A stretch of 64,000 nt of DNA, taken from NCBI RefSeq assembly GCF_024505145.1, contig NZ_JANIAA010000042.1, forward strand, positions 1 through 64,000, read 5' to 3'. The first letter of the stretch is position 1; the number at the start of each line of letters is the position of its first letter. Positions 19,676-30,000 of this stretch are shown in pieces. A program made the translations under genes and the position numbers. Under the pieces are notes generated by a model, which had not been told where the DNA came from, made no database searches, and saw only the letters and a program-made list of their open reading frames with translations. The stretch comes from Streptomyces rugosispiralis (lineage in GTDB: Bacteria; Actinomycetota; Actinomycetes; Streptomycetales; Streptomycetaceae).

Positions 19676-21235
19676 GTGCCACGTGGTGACGGACGACTCA
19701 GCCACGACCTGCTCCCCGGTGAGAAGGGCCCCCAGGACGCTTGCGGCGTCTTCGGAGTCTGGGCACCGGGTGAAGAGGTCGCCAAACTCACCTATTTCGG
19801 GCTGTACGCACTGCAGCACCGCGGACAGGAGTCCGCGGGCATCGCGGTGAGCAACGGCTCCCAGATTCTCGTCTTCAAGGACATGGGCCTGGTCTCACAG
19901 GTCTTCGACGAGACCTCCCTCGGCTCCCTCACGGGCCATATCGCGGTCGGTCACGCCCGCTACTCCACCACCGGAGCCTCGGTGTGGGAGAACGCGCAGC
20001 CGACGTTCCGGGCCACCGCCCACGGCTCGATCGCGCTGGGCCACAACGGGAACCTGGTCAACACCGCCGAACTGGCGGAGCTGGTCGCGGCCCTGCCCCG
20101 CGACGGCGGCCGGGCCACCCAGGTGGCGGCCACCAACGACACCGACCTGGTCACCGCGCTGCTCGCGGGCCAGGTGGACGAGGACGGCAAGCCGCTCACC
20201 GTCGAGCAGGCGGCCCCCATCGTGCTGCCCAAGGTCAAGGGCGCTTTCAGCCTCGTCTACATGGACGAGCACACGCTGTACGCGGCGCGCGACCCCCAGG
20301 GCATCCGCCCGCTGGTCCTCGGCCGCCTCGAGCGCGGCTGGGTGGTGGCCTCCGAGACCGCCGCCCTGGACATCGTGGGCGCGTCCTTCATCCGTGAGAT
20401 CGAGCCCGGCGAGATGGTCGCCATCGACGAGAACGGGCTGCGCTCCACCACCTTCGCCGAGGCCCGCCCCAAGGGCTGTGTCTTCGAGTACGTGTATCTG
20501 GCCCGCCCGGACACCGACATCGCCGGGCGGAACGTGTACCTCTCCCGGGTCGAGATGGGCCGCCGGCTGGCCAAGGAGGCCCCGGCCGACGCCGACCTGG
20601 TCATAGCGACACCCGAGTCCGGCACCCCCGCCGCCGTCGGCTACGCCGAGGCCAGCGGGATTCCGTACGGCTCCGGACTGGTCAAGAACAGCTATGTGGG
20701 CCGGACCTTCATCCAGCCCTCGCAGACCATCCGGCAGCTCGGTATCCGGCTCAAGCTGAACCCCCTCAAGGAGGTCATCCGGGGCAAGCGCCTGGTGGTC
20801 GTCGACGACTCGATCGTCCGCGGCAACACCCAGCGCGCCCTGGTGCGGATGCTCCGCGAGGCCGGGGCCGCCGAGGTCCACATCCGGATCTCGTCCCCGC
20901 CGATCAAGTGGCCGTGCTTCTTCGGCATAGATTTCGCCACCCGCGCCGAGCTGATCGCCAACGGTCTCTCGGTCGAGGAGATCGGCAAGTCGCTGGGCGC
21001 CGACTCGCTGGCGTACATCTCCACCGACGGCATGATCGAGGCGACCACCATCGCCAAGCCGAATCTGTGCCGGGCCTGCTTCGACGGTGAGTACCCGATG
21101 GAGCTGCCGGATCCGGAGCTGCTGGGCAAGCACCTCCTGGAGTCCGAGACGCAAGGGCAGAGCAGCGGTGACGCCGACGGCGTGACGACGCTGACCGCCG
21201 GTGTCGGCGGCGCCGACGCCCTGCGCCGTCCCTGA
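19676..21235 (+). CDS. purF: Amidophosphoribosyltransferase
   Basis: This 519-residue enzyme catalyses the first committed step of purine synthesis: PRPP plus glutamine to phosphoribosylamine. A short propeptide (22 residues) precedes Cys23 in DACGVFGVW, the N-terminal nucleophile exposed by cleavage. The N-terminal half is the Ntn glutaminase; the C-terminal half carries the PRPP motif VVVDDSIVRGNT. Cysteines at CVFEYVYLARPD, WPCFFGID and LCRAC fit the [4Fe-4S] type of enzyme. The start overlaps a leaderless promoter arrangement; purM follows 43 bases later. Confidence 0.97.
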   Translation: MPRGDGRLSHDLLPGEKGPQDACGVFGVWAPGEEVAKLTYFGLYALQHRGQESAGIAVSNGSQILVFKDMGLVSQVFDETSLGSLTGHIAVGHARYSTTGASVWENAQPTFRATAHGSIALGHNGNLVNTAELAELVAALPRDGGRATQVAATNDTDLVTALLAGQVDEDGKPLTVEQAAPIVLPKVKGAFSLVYMDEHTLYAARDPQGIRPLVLGRLERGWVVASETAALDIVGASFIREIEPGEMVAIDENGLRSTTFAEARPKGCVFEYVYLARPDTDIAGRNVYLSRVEMGRRLAKEAPADADLVIATPESGTPAAVGYAEASGIPYGSGLVKNSYVGRTFIQPSQTIRQLGIRLKLNPLKEVIRGKRLVVVDDSIVRGNTQRALVRMLREAGAAEVHIRISSPPIKWPCFFGIDFATRAELIANGLSVEEIGKSLGADSLAYISTDGMIEATTIAKPNLCRACFDGEYPMELPDPELLGKHLLESETQGQSSGDADGVTTLTAGVGGADALRRP

Positions 21236-21278
21236 GCGCCGCCTGCCCGTCATCCCCGATACGAAAGATCTCAACGTC

Positions 21279-22346
21279 ATGTCCGAGTCCGGGTCCACCT
21301 ACGCCGCCGCGGGCGTCGACATCGAGGCGGGCGACCGCGCCGTCGAGCTGATGAAGGAGTGGGTGAAGAAGGCGAGCCGGCCCGAGGTCGTGGGCGGCCT
21401 CGGCGGTTTCGCCGGGCTCTTCGACGCCTCCGCCCTGGCCCGCTACCAGCGTCCGCTGCTCGCCTCCGCCACCGACGGGGTCGGCACCAAGGTGGACATC
21501 GCCCGGCGGATGGGTGTCTACGACACCATCGGCCGCGACCTGGTCGGCATGGTCGTGGACGACCTGGTGGTCTGCGGCGCCGAGCCGCTGTTCATGACCG
21601 ACTACATCTGCGTCGGCAAGGTCTACCCGGAGCGCGTCGCCGCCATCGTCAAGGGCATCGCCGAGGGCTGCACCCTGGCCGGCTGCGCCCTGGTGGGCGG
21701 CGAGACCGCCGAGCACCCGGGGCTGCTGGGCGCGGATGACTTCGATGTCGCCGGGGCTGGTACGGGCGTGGTCGAGGCCGATCGGGTGCTGGGCGCGGAT
21801 CGTATCCGAACGGGTGATGCGGTGATCGCCATGGCCTCGTCCGGACTTCACTCGAACGGGTACTCACTCGTCCGCCATGTGCTCTTCGACCGGGCCGGCT
21901 GGGCGCTGGACCGCGAGGTGCCCGAGCTCGGCCGGACGCTGGGGGAGGAGCTGCTGGAGCCCACCCGGATCTACTCGCTGGACTGCCTGGCCCTCACCCG
22001 CACCACCGAGGTGCACGCCTTCTCGCACATCACCGGCGGCGGGCTCGCCAACAACCTGGCGCGGGTCATCCCCGAGGGGCTGCGCGCGGTCGTGGACCGC
22101 TCGACCTGGACCCCCGGAGCGATCTTCCAGCTGGTCGGCGAGGCCGGCTCGGTCGAGCGCCTGGAGCTGGAGAAGACCCTCAACATGGGCGTCGGCATGA
22201 TGGCGGTGGTCCCGGCGGACTCCGTGGATGTGGCGCTCACCACGCTCGCCGACCGCGGGGTCGAGGCCTGGGTCAGCGGTGAGATCACCGAGCGCAGGGC
22301 CGGGGACCCGGAAGCGGTGACGCTGACCGGTGACCATGCGGGCTGA
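21279..22346 (+). CDS. purM: AIR synthetase
   Basis: This 355-residue enzyme closes the imidazole ring of FGAM to give AIR using ATP. Typical motifs are TYAAAGVDIEAGDRAVELM, SATDGVGTKVDIA, MVVDDLVVCGAEPLFMTDY and ALVGGETAEHPG. ATG 21279 fits the family start; a weak GAAAGA ribosome site lies upstream. Forty-three bases separate it from purF, so the two are probably cotranscribed. A hairpin at 22381-22408 ends the unit. Confidence 0.97.
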   Translation: MSESGSTYAAAGVDIEAGDRAVELMKEWVKKASRPEVVGGLGGFAGLFDASALARYQRPLLASATDGVGTKVDIARRMGVYDTIGRDLVGMVVDDLVVCGAEPLFMTDYICVGKVYPERVAAIVKGIAEGCTLAGCALVGGETAEHPGLLGADDFDVAGAGTGVVEADRVLGADRIRTGDAVIAMASSGLHSNGYSLVRHVLFDRAGWALDREVPELGRTLGEELLEPTRIYSLDCLALTRTTEVHAFSHITGGGLANNLARVIPEGLRAVVDRSTWTPGAIFQLVGEAGSVERLELEKTLNMGVGMMAVVPADSVDVALTTLADRGVEAWVSGEITERRAGDPEAVTLTGDHAG

Positions 22347-22380
22347 GACGGCCGCGCCGGGTGCGCGGACAGCACAGAAG

Positions 22381-22408
22381 CCGGTCCGAGGTGGGTACCC
22401 CGGACCGG
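22381..22408. terminator. Terminator between purM and DUF3073 gene
   Basis: CCGGTCCG and CGGACCGG arms with a 12-base loop lie between convergent gene ends. Confidence 0.7.
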
Positions 22409-22450
22409 TGGAGGTGTGCGGCGATAAGCCGAGCGCCTTGAACGGGTGGT

Positions 22451-22705
22451 TCAGGCGCGGCGACGTTGTGGGGACGGATCCGACTGTTCGTCGTCCTCGT
22501 CCTCATCGTCGTTGTACAGATCCGCGTACTGTGCGTACGGGTCGTCGTCCAGCTCATCGTCCTCGAACCGCTCACCATTCGGCGGCTGATTCGTTGGCGA
22601 TGCGCCCAGCTCCTCGGCCAGGCGTGAGAGATCCGTCCCACCGCTGTTGTACTTCAGCTGGCGGGCGACCTTCGTCTGCTTGGCCTTGGCCCGGCCGCGC
22701 CCCAT
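22451..22705 (-). CDS. DUF3073 family protein
   Basis: An 84-residue protein with a basic N-terminus (MGRGRAKAKQTKVARQLKYNSGGTDLSRLAEELG) and a very acidic, Tyr/Asp-rich C-terminus (DDELDDDPYAQYADLYNDDEDEDDE). This is the compact DUF3073 pattern found across actinobacteria. Function is unknown; the charge split suggests an RNA- or ribosome-associated role, which is inference. It sits convergent to purM, a common location in Streptomyces. Confidence 0.9.
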   Translation of the reverse strand: MGRGRAKAKQTKVARQLKYNSGGTDLSRLAEELGASPTNQPPNGERFEDDELDDDPYAQYADLYNDDEDEDDEQSDPSPQRRRA

Positions 22706-23139
22706 GGCTCGACCCCCTCAACGACGGGGCTCGACGGCCCCAGAGTCTTGACACGCGTTCACGTTCATAAATCGGAGCGGACTCTCAGAAGAGAGACCGG
22801 TCCGTAGGGCTTCAACGGTACCTGCTTCTGTGGCCATACGGTACGTCGCCCACACGACGTGCCACGAGGCAGAACCCGCGAGGAGCCCGTTCCTCGCTGG
22901 TCAGCTGCGATTTTAACGTGTCTTGTGCGCCGACCCGCCGACGGGCCGTGAGGGATCTCTCCCCGATGGCCGCCGGGGGGCTCTCACGCCCCCCGTACGG
23001 CGGCCTCCGGCAAGGGCCCCGCACGGCCCGTCCACGCGGCCTCACACCGCTCCTCAGACGCTCTCAGGCGCTCTCAGGCGCTTCCAGCGGCCCTCGGGCG
23101 CCCCCTGGCCCATGCCCGTGGCATCTGCCCGGCCACGGC
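22706..23139. other. Gene-free spacer
   Basis: About 430 bases. It should carry the promoter for the DUF3073 gene and the 3' end of the vdh transcript. Small direct repeats (cgctctcagg) occur near 23058-23083. I see no gene or clear terminator. Confidence 0.4.
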
Positions 23140-24279
23140 TCAGGCGTCATGACCCTCCGCCATCCGGTGCTCGGCCAGCCGGTCGGCGGCCGCGGCGGGC
23201 GGGATGCCGTCAGTCTGTGCCCGATCGAATATGGCCAGCGTCGTGTCGAAGATCTTCGCCGCCTTGGCCTTGGCCCGGTCGAAGTCGAACCCGTGCAACT
23301 CGTCGGCCACCTGGATGACGCCACCGGCGTTCACCACGTAGTCCGGCGCGTAGAGGATGCCGCGGCCGTCCAGGTCCTTCTCGACGCCCGGGTGGGCCAG
23401 CTGGTTGTTGGCCGCGCCGCACACCACCTTCGCGGTCAGGACGGGCACCGTGGCGTCGTCCAGGGCGCCTCCGAGCGCGCACGGGGCGTAGACGTCCAGG
23501 TCGGCGCGGATCAGCGCCTCGGTGTCCCGGACCGCCTGGACGCGGGGGTGGCGGGTCAGTACGCGGTCCACCGACTCGGTGCGCACATCCGTGACCACGA
23601 CCTCGGCGCCGTCCTCCAGCAGGTGCTCCACCAGGTGGTGGCCGACCTTGCCGACCCCCGCGATGCCGACCCGGCGGCCGCGCAGCGTGGGCGCGCCCCA
23701 GGACGCCTGGGCGCTCGCCCGCATCCCCTGGAAGACGCCGAAGGCGGTCAGCACCGAGGAGTCCCCGGCGCCGCCGTTCTCGGGGGAGCGGCCGGTGGTC
23801 CAGGGGCACTCGCGGGCGACGACGTCCATGTCGGCCACATAGGTGCCCACATCGCAGGCGGTGACGTAGCGACCGCCGAGGGAGGCCACGAAGCGGCCGT
23901 AGGCGAGCAGCAGCTTCTCGGTCTTGATCTCCTCGGGATCGCCGAGGATCACGGCCTTGCCGCCACCGTGGTCGAGCCCGGCGAGCGCGTTCTTGTAGGA
24001 CATGCCGCGGGCGAGGTTGAGCGCGTCGAGGAGCGCCGCTTCTTCGGGGTGCTCCTCGGAGGCGTAGGCGTGGAAGCGGGTGCCGCCGAGGGCCGGGCCC
24101 AGGGCGGTGGAGTGGAGGGCGATGACGGCCTTCAGGCCGCTCTCCCGGTCCTGGCAGAGCAGCACCCGCTCATGCCCGCCGAGATCGGAGCGGAACAGTG
24201 TCGAAAGCGGTGAGAGAGGGTTCGGCACGCGACTCTCCGTCGGACCGTCGGCGCTGACGGTGTGACGTACGTCGGTCAC
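23140..24279 (-). CDS. vdh: Valine (Leu/Phe) dehydrogenase
   Basis: A 379-residue NAD-dependent branched-chain amino acid dehydrogenase of the Glu/Leu/Phe/Val family; in Streptomyces this enzyme deaminates valine to feed polyketide precursors. The catalytic lysine is in LDHGGGKAVI, the substrate domain contains ALGGTRFHAYASEEH and ARGMSYKNALAG, and the Rossmann motif is GVGKVG. The GTG at 24279 is preferred over ATG 24294 because GGGAG lies 7 bases before it and homology begins VTDVR. The symbol vdh is by resemblance; leucine preference cannot be excluded. Confidence 0.88.
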   Translation of the reverse strand: MTDVRHTVSADGPTESRVPNPLSPLSTLFRSDLGGHERVLLCQDRESGLKAVIALHSTALGPALGGTRFHAYASEEHPEEAALLDALNLARGMSYKNALAGLDHGGGKAVILGDPEEIKTEKLLLAYGRFVASLGGRYVTACDVGTYVADMDVVARECPWTTGRSPENGGAGDSSVLTAFGVFQGMRASAQASWGAPTLRGRRVGIAGVGKVGHHLVEHLLEDGAEVVVTDVRTESVDRVLTRHPRVQAVRDTEALIRADLDVYAPCALGGALDDATVPVLTAKVVCGAANNQLAHPGVEKDLDGRGILYAPDYVVNAGGVIQVADELHGFDFDRAKAKAAKIFDTTLAIFDRAQTDGIPPAAAADRLAEHRMAEGHDA

Positions 24280-24470
24280 GGTGGTGACTCCCATAGGTCG
24301 GGGTAGACGCCCTCCTGGCTGGTGGGGAGGGCCGTGGGCAAGAGGGTAAGCCCTGGGGGCCCGGGGGATCGGCCATGTCCCCGACGAGTCCGTATGCCGG
24401 GCATGGGACGATGCCGTCAGGTGGGGGTAAGGGAGCCCCTGGCGGTGGTCTCAGCCTTGAGGGAGCGCGT

Positions 24471-25307
24471 GTGACCTTGGCGTCTTCGGTGATTGTCCCG
24501 TACGCGGCGTATCTCCGGGTCTATGAGCCACTGGCAGCGTTTCCGGAGCCGGAGAGATCGCACTGGGCGCGGTATGCCAAGCGCGACGACCTGCCGGGCG
24601 CGCAGGACGAGCTGCGCCGCTCGCTCGCGGACCTGCTGCCGGTGCCCCCGGTGGCGGTTCCGGTGCACGAGAGCGCGGACGCCTTCGTGGCGCTCGTGGA
24701 CGGCGTCACCTGTGTCTGCCCGTGGCGCACCCGGCTGCGGGGCTGGCTGGCCCTGGAGGAGCTGCCGGAGCGCCTTCCCGGGCCCCTTCTGGACGCGGCC
24801 CTGCCCCCGGTGGTGCGCCGGCAGGCGGTGGCCGACTTCGAGCGGTGGCTGGAGCGCAACCCGGACGCCCGGCCGTGGATCCGCTCGGCCACCTGGCATG
24901 TGCCGGTGCGCTGGTTCGTGCTCTTCGGGGACGAGGAGCGCGAGTTCACCAAGGGTGACGAAGGTCTCATCCTCCGCTACCGCACCCCAATGGTCCAGGC
25001 CAGGCGCCGGGTGGCGCGTGGCCTTAAAGTGCTCAAGGAAGCCCTCGGCGAAGGGCCGCTGATCGACGGGCTGGTGGACGTCGGCCGGTGGCTCGAGGAG
25101 TTCCACCCCCGGTCGCTGGTCGAGCTGGACTACGGCGGTCTGGTGCACACGCTGCCGGCCGGGCAGCTTGAGGACGACCATTCGGCCGCGGATGTGGCGG
25201 AGGGCCTGGCGGCGCTGCGCGACGGGGACGGGGAGCGGGCGGGTGTCGCGTACGAGCGGCTGACCGACCGCTGGAGCGTGGTCCGCGGGCGGCAGAACGC
25301 GAGCTGA
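24471..25307 (+). CDS. Conserved hypothetical protein upstream of bldC
   Basis: A 278-residue cytoplasmic protein. The start GTG 24471 follows GAGGGAG; the earlier ATG at 24375 gives a Gly-rich, homology-free extension. The sequence (LASSVIVPYAAYLRVYEPLAAFPEPERSHWARY) and later HVPVRWFVLFGDEEREF and LILRYRTPMVQARRR look like a compact globular protein without membrane segments. I do not recognise a catalytic motif. It lies about 500 bases upstream of bldC. Confidence 0.75.
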   Translation: MTLASSVIVPYAAYLRVYEPLAAFPEPERSHWARYAKRDDLPGAQDELRRSLADLLPVPPVAVPVHESADAFVALVDGVTCVCPWRTRLRGWLALEELPERLPGPLLDAALPPVVRRQAVADFERWLERNPDARPWIRSATWHVPVRWFVLFGDEEREFTKGDEGLILRYRTPMVQARRRVARGLKVLKEALGEGPLIDGLVDVGRWLEEFHPRSLVELDYGGLVHTLPAGQLEDDHSAADVAEGLAALRDGDGERAGVAYERLTDRWSVVRGRQNAS

Positions 25308-25806
25308 ACGCCCGCCCGGCCGGGCGCCGGGTGACCGGTTGAGCGGTTCACCGGAACAGAGGGGACGTAGGTCCCGATCCGGGCCATTGCCTCAATCGTG
25401 ACCTAAAGCACTGACTTCGGGCCTTGCGGTAATCACCCATCCTCGTGTCAAAATAGGACAAGGAGTCCGGTAGGGGCTCCTTCCGCCCAACTATGGGCGG
25501 ATTCTTCGGTATTGCACTCCTTGGCGGATCTGGTGACCCCTGATCCTGTTGTGACTGATCGTCACGGCCGCGTGACAGTCCGTTATGGCATGGTCCATCG
25601 GCTTCCGTCGAGGTTGGTCACCTGAGAGGGCAATTCCATCGGTTTGGCCGACGGGGCTGGACAGATGGTGTAGTTGTAGTGCCGAGGACAAGCCGTTCGT
25701 CCTATAACCGACTCGGCCCGCGTCCGCCATTTCGGGCAACGTGGGTCAAGGTGCAGAATTTAGAGGAAAGAACCGTGATGGTTCGGTTCTCCCGAGGAGG
25801 CCGCTC
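25308..25806 (+). promoter_or_regulatory. Long upstream region of bldC
   Basis: About 500 bases without a gene and distinctly less GC-rich than the surrounding coding DNA, suggesting a regulated promoter region. GAGGAGG precedes the bldC ATG. I could not assign a transcription start or a regulator site with confidence. Confidence 0.5.
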
Positions 25807-26013
25807 ATGACCGCTCGCACCCCTGATGCCGAGCCGCTGCTGACCCCGGCTGAGGTTGCCACGATGTTCCGCGTGGACCCGAAGACGGTCACTCGCTGGG
25901 CGAAGGCAGGCAAGCTCACGTCGATCCGAACGCTCGGAGGGCATCGGCGCTACCGCGAAGCGGAGGTCCGTGCTCTTCTTGCGGGCATCCCGCAGCAGCG
26001 CAGCGAGGGCTGA
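25807..26013 (+). CDS. bldC: BldC, MerR-type developmental regulator
   Basis: A 68-residue protein consisting only of a MerR-type winged helix-turn-helix: LTPAEVATMFRVDPKTVTRWAKAGKLTSIRTLGGHRRYREAEVRALL. Length and sequence match BldC, which controls entry into sporulation by binding direct repeats cooperatively. The start ATG 25807 has GAGGAGG upstream; an in-frame upstream ATG would add an unrelated extension. A strong intrinsic terminator lies at 26130-26168. Confidence 0.95.
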   Translation: MTARTPDAEPLLTPAEVATMFRVDPKTVTRWAKAGKLTSIRTLGGHRRYREAEVRALLAGIPQQRSEG

Positions 26014-26129
26014 AAAACCGCATAACAGGGCATTTCCGGGCCCCCCAGCCCGGCTTTCGCCTGTATAGCTCCACCACGACGGGTGCCTGCCCCAACAGGC
26101 CCTCCACCGCTCGACATGGGTGCGTCGTT

Positions 26130-26168
26130 GATCGCGCTGGACTCCGCCGGGTCCGGCGCGATCTTTTT
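26130..26168 (+). terminator. Intrinsic terminator downstream of bldC
   Basis: A 13-base stem (26130-26142 with 26151-26163, one G-U pair) with an 8-base loop is followed directly by TTTTT. It lies about 120 bases past the bldC stop, leaving a longish 3' UTR. Confidence 0.85.
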
Positions 26169-26464
26169 ATGCCCTGCGGGCGGTCTTCCGGAGGGTGCCT
26201 CCAGGGGGTTTCAAGTGTCCCTGGAAGCGCCATCGTTCGGGTTGCGCGGGGTGGTCCGCAAGGGGCTCGGGGAAGCTCGCGGAGCGCTTTCGAGGGGCTC
26301 GCGAGGGTCACGGACAGAGGGTGCAATTGCACATATTAAATTGACCCATGGCGAGCGGGGTGTAAGTTCCCTCACTCCGGAAACTCATTCGGTGACTCCC
26401 GTCACACTCCCCAACCCTTGTCCTGTGCCCGGTGATTGCGCTACAGGGCAACTGCGGTAAGGGC
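26169..26464. other. Spacer between bldC terminator and DUF6274 gene
   Basis: About 300 bases with no supported gene. A locally A+T-rich patch (cacatattaaattgac, near 26328) is the only notable feature. Confidence 0.35.
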
Positions 26465-26677
26465 TTACCGAGTTGACGGTGGCGAGGCCGCCGTCGTCTC
26501 CTCATGATCCCCGTATGCGGCCCTGTCACCCGCCTCGTCGGCCGCCGAATGCTCCATCGCCAGCCGCAGCAGGCGATGGCAGACCGGACAGTGCCGGGTG
26601 AAGTGGCGGTTGCCCGCGGCGGCCGCCAGATGGGCGCGCAGCAGCGCCCTGGTCTCATGCTTCGCGGACGTCGTCAT
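26465..26677 (-). CDS. DUF6274 family small protein
   Basis: A 70-residue protein beginning MTTSAKHETRALLRAHL with GGAGGTG seven bases upstream. The core HFTRHCPVCHRLLRLAM has a CPVC pair plus His residues that could bind a metal. The rest is hydrophilic. Its location near bldC and its pattern match the streptomycete DUF6274 family, whose function is not known. Confidence 0.8.
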   Translation of the reverse strand: MTTSAKHETRALLRAHLAAAAGNRHFTRHCPVCHRLLRLAMEHSAADEAGDRAAYGDHEETTAASPPSTR

Positions 26678-26765
26678 ACGCCGCACCTCCCGCGCACCCC
26701 CGCGCACACCTTTTAGTTTGGGTACCTCTGTGTGTGGTGCGCCGTCAAGAGCCGTCAAGACGCGA

Positions 26766-26797
26766 AAGGCCCGGATCCATATCTGGATCCGGGCCTT
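26766..26797 (-). terminator. Terminator of tRNA-Asp
   Basis: AAGGCCCGGATCC and GGATCCGGGCCTT arms around ATATCT, just downstream of the tRNA-Asp 3' end on the minus strand. Confidence 0.75.
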
Positions 26798-26806
26798 CCG
26801 GGTAAG

Positions 26807-26881
26807 CGGTCCTGACGGGATTTGAACCCGCGGCCTCCACCTTGACAGGGTGGCGAGCACTCCAAACTGCTCCACAGGACC
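26807..26881 (-). tRNA. tRNA-Asp (GTC)
   Basis: Acceptor GGTCCTG/CAGGACC, D arm GGAGCAGTTTGGAGTGCTC, anticodon loop in CACCCTGTCAAGGTG (GTC), T arm CGGGTTCAAATCCCG. It is identical over its whole length to the copy at 39206-39280. Confidence 0.95.
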
Positions 26882-27018
26882 AACAGTGACGCTTGCGGCT
26901 TCGCCGCCGTGCGCCGCGCTGTGTGCGCTGCGATGCAGACTCTACAGCAGGTCAGGGGGTGCGGTCGAACTCGCGCCCGGCGGGGCCCCGGCGGGCCGCC
27001 GGAGCCCCCGGGACACGC

Positions 27019-30000
27019 TTACGGCGCCGCCGCGTCGATGGCCTTGACGATGCGCTTGTCGGACACCGGATAGGCCGTGCCGAGGGCGTGCGCGAAGTAG
27101 CTGACCCGCAGCTCCTCGATCATCCAGCGGATCTCCAGCGCCTCCTGGGGCACCGGGCGCCCCGCCGGGAACTGCTCCAGCAGCCACGCGTACTCGTCCC
27201 GCATCTCCCGCACCTTCGCCATCCGGGCGCGGTCCCGGTCGGCGTTGCCCGGAAGCTGCTGCAGCCGCCGGTCCACGGCCACCAGATAGCGCATGAGGTC
27301 CGGAAGCCGCCGTACGCCGTGCGCGGTCACGAAACCCGCCGTGATGAGCTCCGAGAGCTGCTCCCTGATGTCCGTGAGCGACGGCAGCAGCACCGGGCTG
27401 CTGGTGGCCTTCAGCCGCCGCTCGCACGACTGCCAGGCGGCCAGCACCTCCTGGACCTTGCGCACGGTGTCCAGCGTGGCGTCCATGATGTCGGTGCGGA
27501 CGGCGTCGAAGAGCTTGCGGAACGATTCCTCGTCCCAGGCCGGGCCGCCACGGGCCGCGATCAGCCGGTCGGCCGCCGCGGCCACGCAGTCGTCGAACAG
27601 CGCCTGCACACTGCCGTGCGGGCTGCTGGAGAGCGACAGCTTGGCCTGGTTGGAGAGCTTGCCCTGGACGAACTTGGCCGGGCTGGCCGGGAGCTGGAGC
27701 AGGATCAGCCGGCGCGTCCCCCGCCACATCGCCGCCCGCTGCTCGGCCTCGGTGTCGAAGAGCCGTACGGCCACCGACGCGCCCTCGTCGACGAGCGCCG
27801 GATACGCCTTGACCGGCTGGCCGCCGCGGCGCGTCTCGAAGGTGCGCGGCAGCGTGCCGACCGTCCACCGGGTCAGCCCGCCGCGCTGCTCGATCCCCTC
27901 GGCCTCCTTGGAGGACTCGAACGCCTTGGAGATCGCGGCCCGCGTCTTGGGCCGCAGCCGCTGCCGCAGCGCCTCCAGGTCCCTGTCCTCGGCCAGCTTG
28001 CGGCGCCGCTCGTCCACCACCCGGAAGGTGATCTTCAGGTGGTCGGGGACCTTCGTCAGGTCCCAGTCCTCCGGCTCGATCCGTACGCCCACCATCCGCT
28101 GCAGCTCCCGCCCCAGCGCCGACGTCAGCGGCTCCTGGAGGGGGACAGCGCTTTCCAGGAAGCGCTTGGCGTAGTTGGGCGCCGGAACGTAGTGCCGGCG
28201 GACCGGTTTGGGCAGCGAGCGGATCAGCTCGGTGACCAGATCCTCGCGCAGCCCCGGGATCTGCCAGTCGAAGCCGTCCGGGGTCACCTGGTTGAGCACC
28301 TGGAGCGGGATGTGGACGGTCACACCGTCCGCGTCCGCCCCCGGCTCGAACTGATAGGTCACCTTGAACTTGAGCTTCCCCTGGCGCCAGGAGTCCGGAT
28401 AGGCGTCCTTGGTGACGCCCTGCGCCCGCTCGTTGATGAGCATCGACTTCTCGAAGTTGAGAAGCTCCGGCTCCTCGCGCCGCTTGTGCTTCCACCAGGA
28501 GTCGAAGTGCGCGCCGGAGACCACATGCTCGGGGATCCGCTGGTCGTAGAAGTCGAAGAGCGTCTCGTCGTCCACGAGGATGTCGCGGCGCCGGGCGCGG
28601 TGCTCCAGCTCCTCGACCTCGCCGAGCAGCTTGCGGTTGTCATGGAAGAACTGGTGGTGGGTGCGCCAGTCGCCCTCCACCAGGGCATTGCGGATGAACA
28701 GATCGCGGCTGGTCTCCGGGTCGATCCGGCCGTAGTTGACCTTCCGCTGGGCGACGATCGGCACGCCGTAGAGCGTCACCCGCTCATACGCCATCACCGC
28801 GGCCTGCTTCTGCTCCCAGTGCGGTTCGCTGTAGGTGCGCTTGACCAGGTGCTGGGCGAGCGGCTCGATCCACTCGGGCTCGATCTTCGCGTTGACCCGC
28901 GCCCACAGCCGGGACGTCTCCACCAGCTCCGCCGACATCACCCAGCGCGGCGGCTTCTTGAACAGCGCCGAGCCGGGGAACACCGCGAACTTGGCGCTGC
29001 GGGCGCCCACGTACTCGTTCTTCCCGCCGTCCTTCCCGCCGTCCTTGCCGCCCTCCCCTCCGGCGTTCTTGAGGCCGACGTGCGACAGCAGCCCGGACAG
29101 CAGCGACTGATGGACACGATCGGGCGCCGCGTCCTGCTCGGACATGTGGATGTCCATGGTCTTGGCGACCGTGCGCAGCTGGCTGTAGATGTCCTGCCAC
29201 TCGCGTATGCGCAGGTAGTTGAGGTACTCCTGGCGGCACATCCGGCGGAAGGCGGAGGAGGACAGCTCCTTCTGCCGCTCCCGGACGTACCTCCACAGAT
29301 TGAGGAACGCCAGGAAGTCGCTGGACTCGTCCTTGAACCGGGCGTGCTGCTGATCCGCCTGCTGCTGCTTGTCCGAGGGGCGCTCGCGCGGGTCCTGGAT
29401 GGACAGCGCCGCCGCGATCACCATGACCTCGCGGACACAGCCGTTGCGATCCGCCTCCAGCACCATCCGGGCCAGCCGCGGGTCCACCGGCAGCTGGGCC
29501 AGCTTCCGGCCGACCTGGGTGAGCCGCTTGCGCGGGTCCTTCTGCTTGCTGTCCAGGGCGTGCAGCTCCTCCAGGAGCTGGACGCCGTCCTTGATGTTGC
29601 GGCGGTCCGGCGGGTCGATGAAGGGGAACTTCTCGATGTCGCCGAGGCCGGCGGCGGTCATCTGGAGGATGACGGAGGCGAGGTTGGTCCGCAGGATCTC
29701 GGCGTCGGTGAACTCCGGGCGGGTGACGAAGTCGTCCTCGGAGTACAGCCGGATACAGATGCCGTCGCTGGTCCGGCCGCAGCGGCCCTTGCGCTGGTTG
29801 GCGCTGGCCTGGGAGATCGGCTCGATGGGCAGCCGCTGGACCTTGGTGCGATGGCTGTAGCGGGAGATCCGGGCGGTGCCCGGGTCGATCACATAGCGGA
29901 TGCCGGGGACGGTCAGCGAGGTCTCCGCCACGTTCGTCGCCAGCACGATTCTGCGGCCGGTGTGTCTCTGGAAGACCCGGTGCTGTTCGGCGTGCGACAG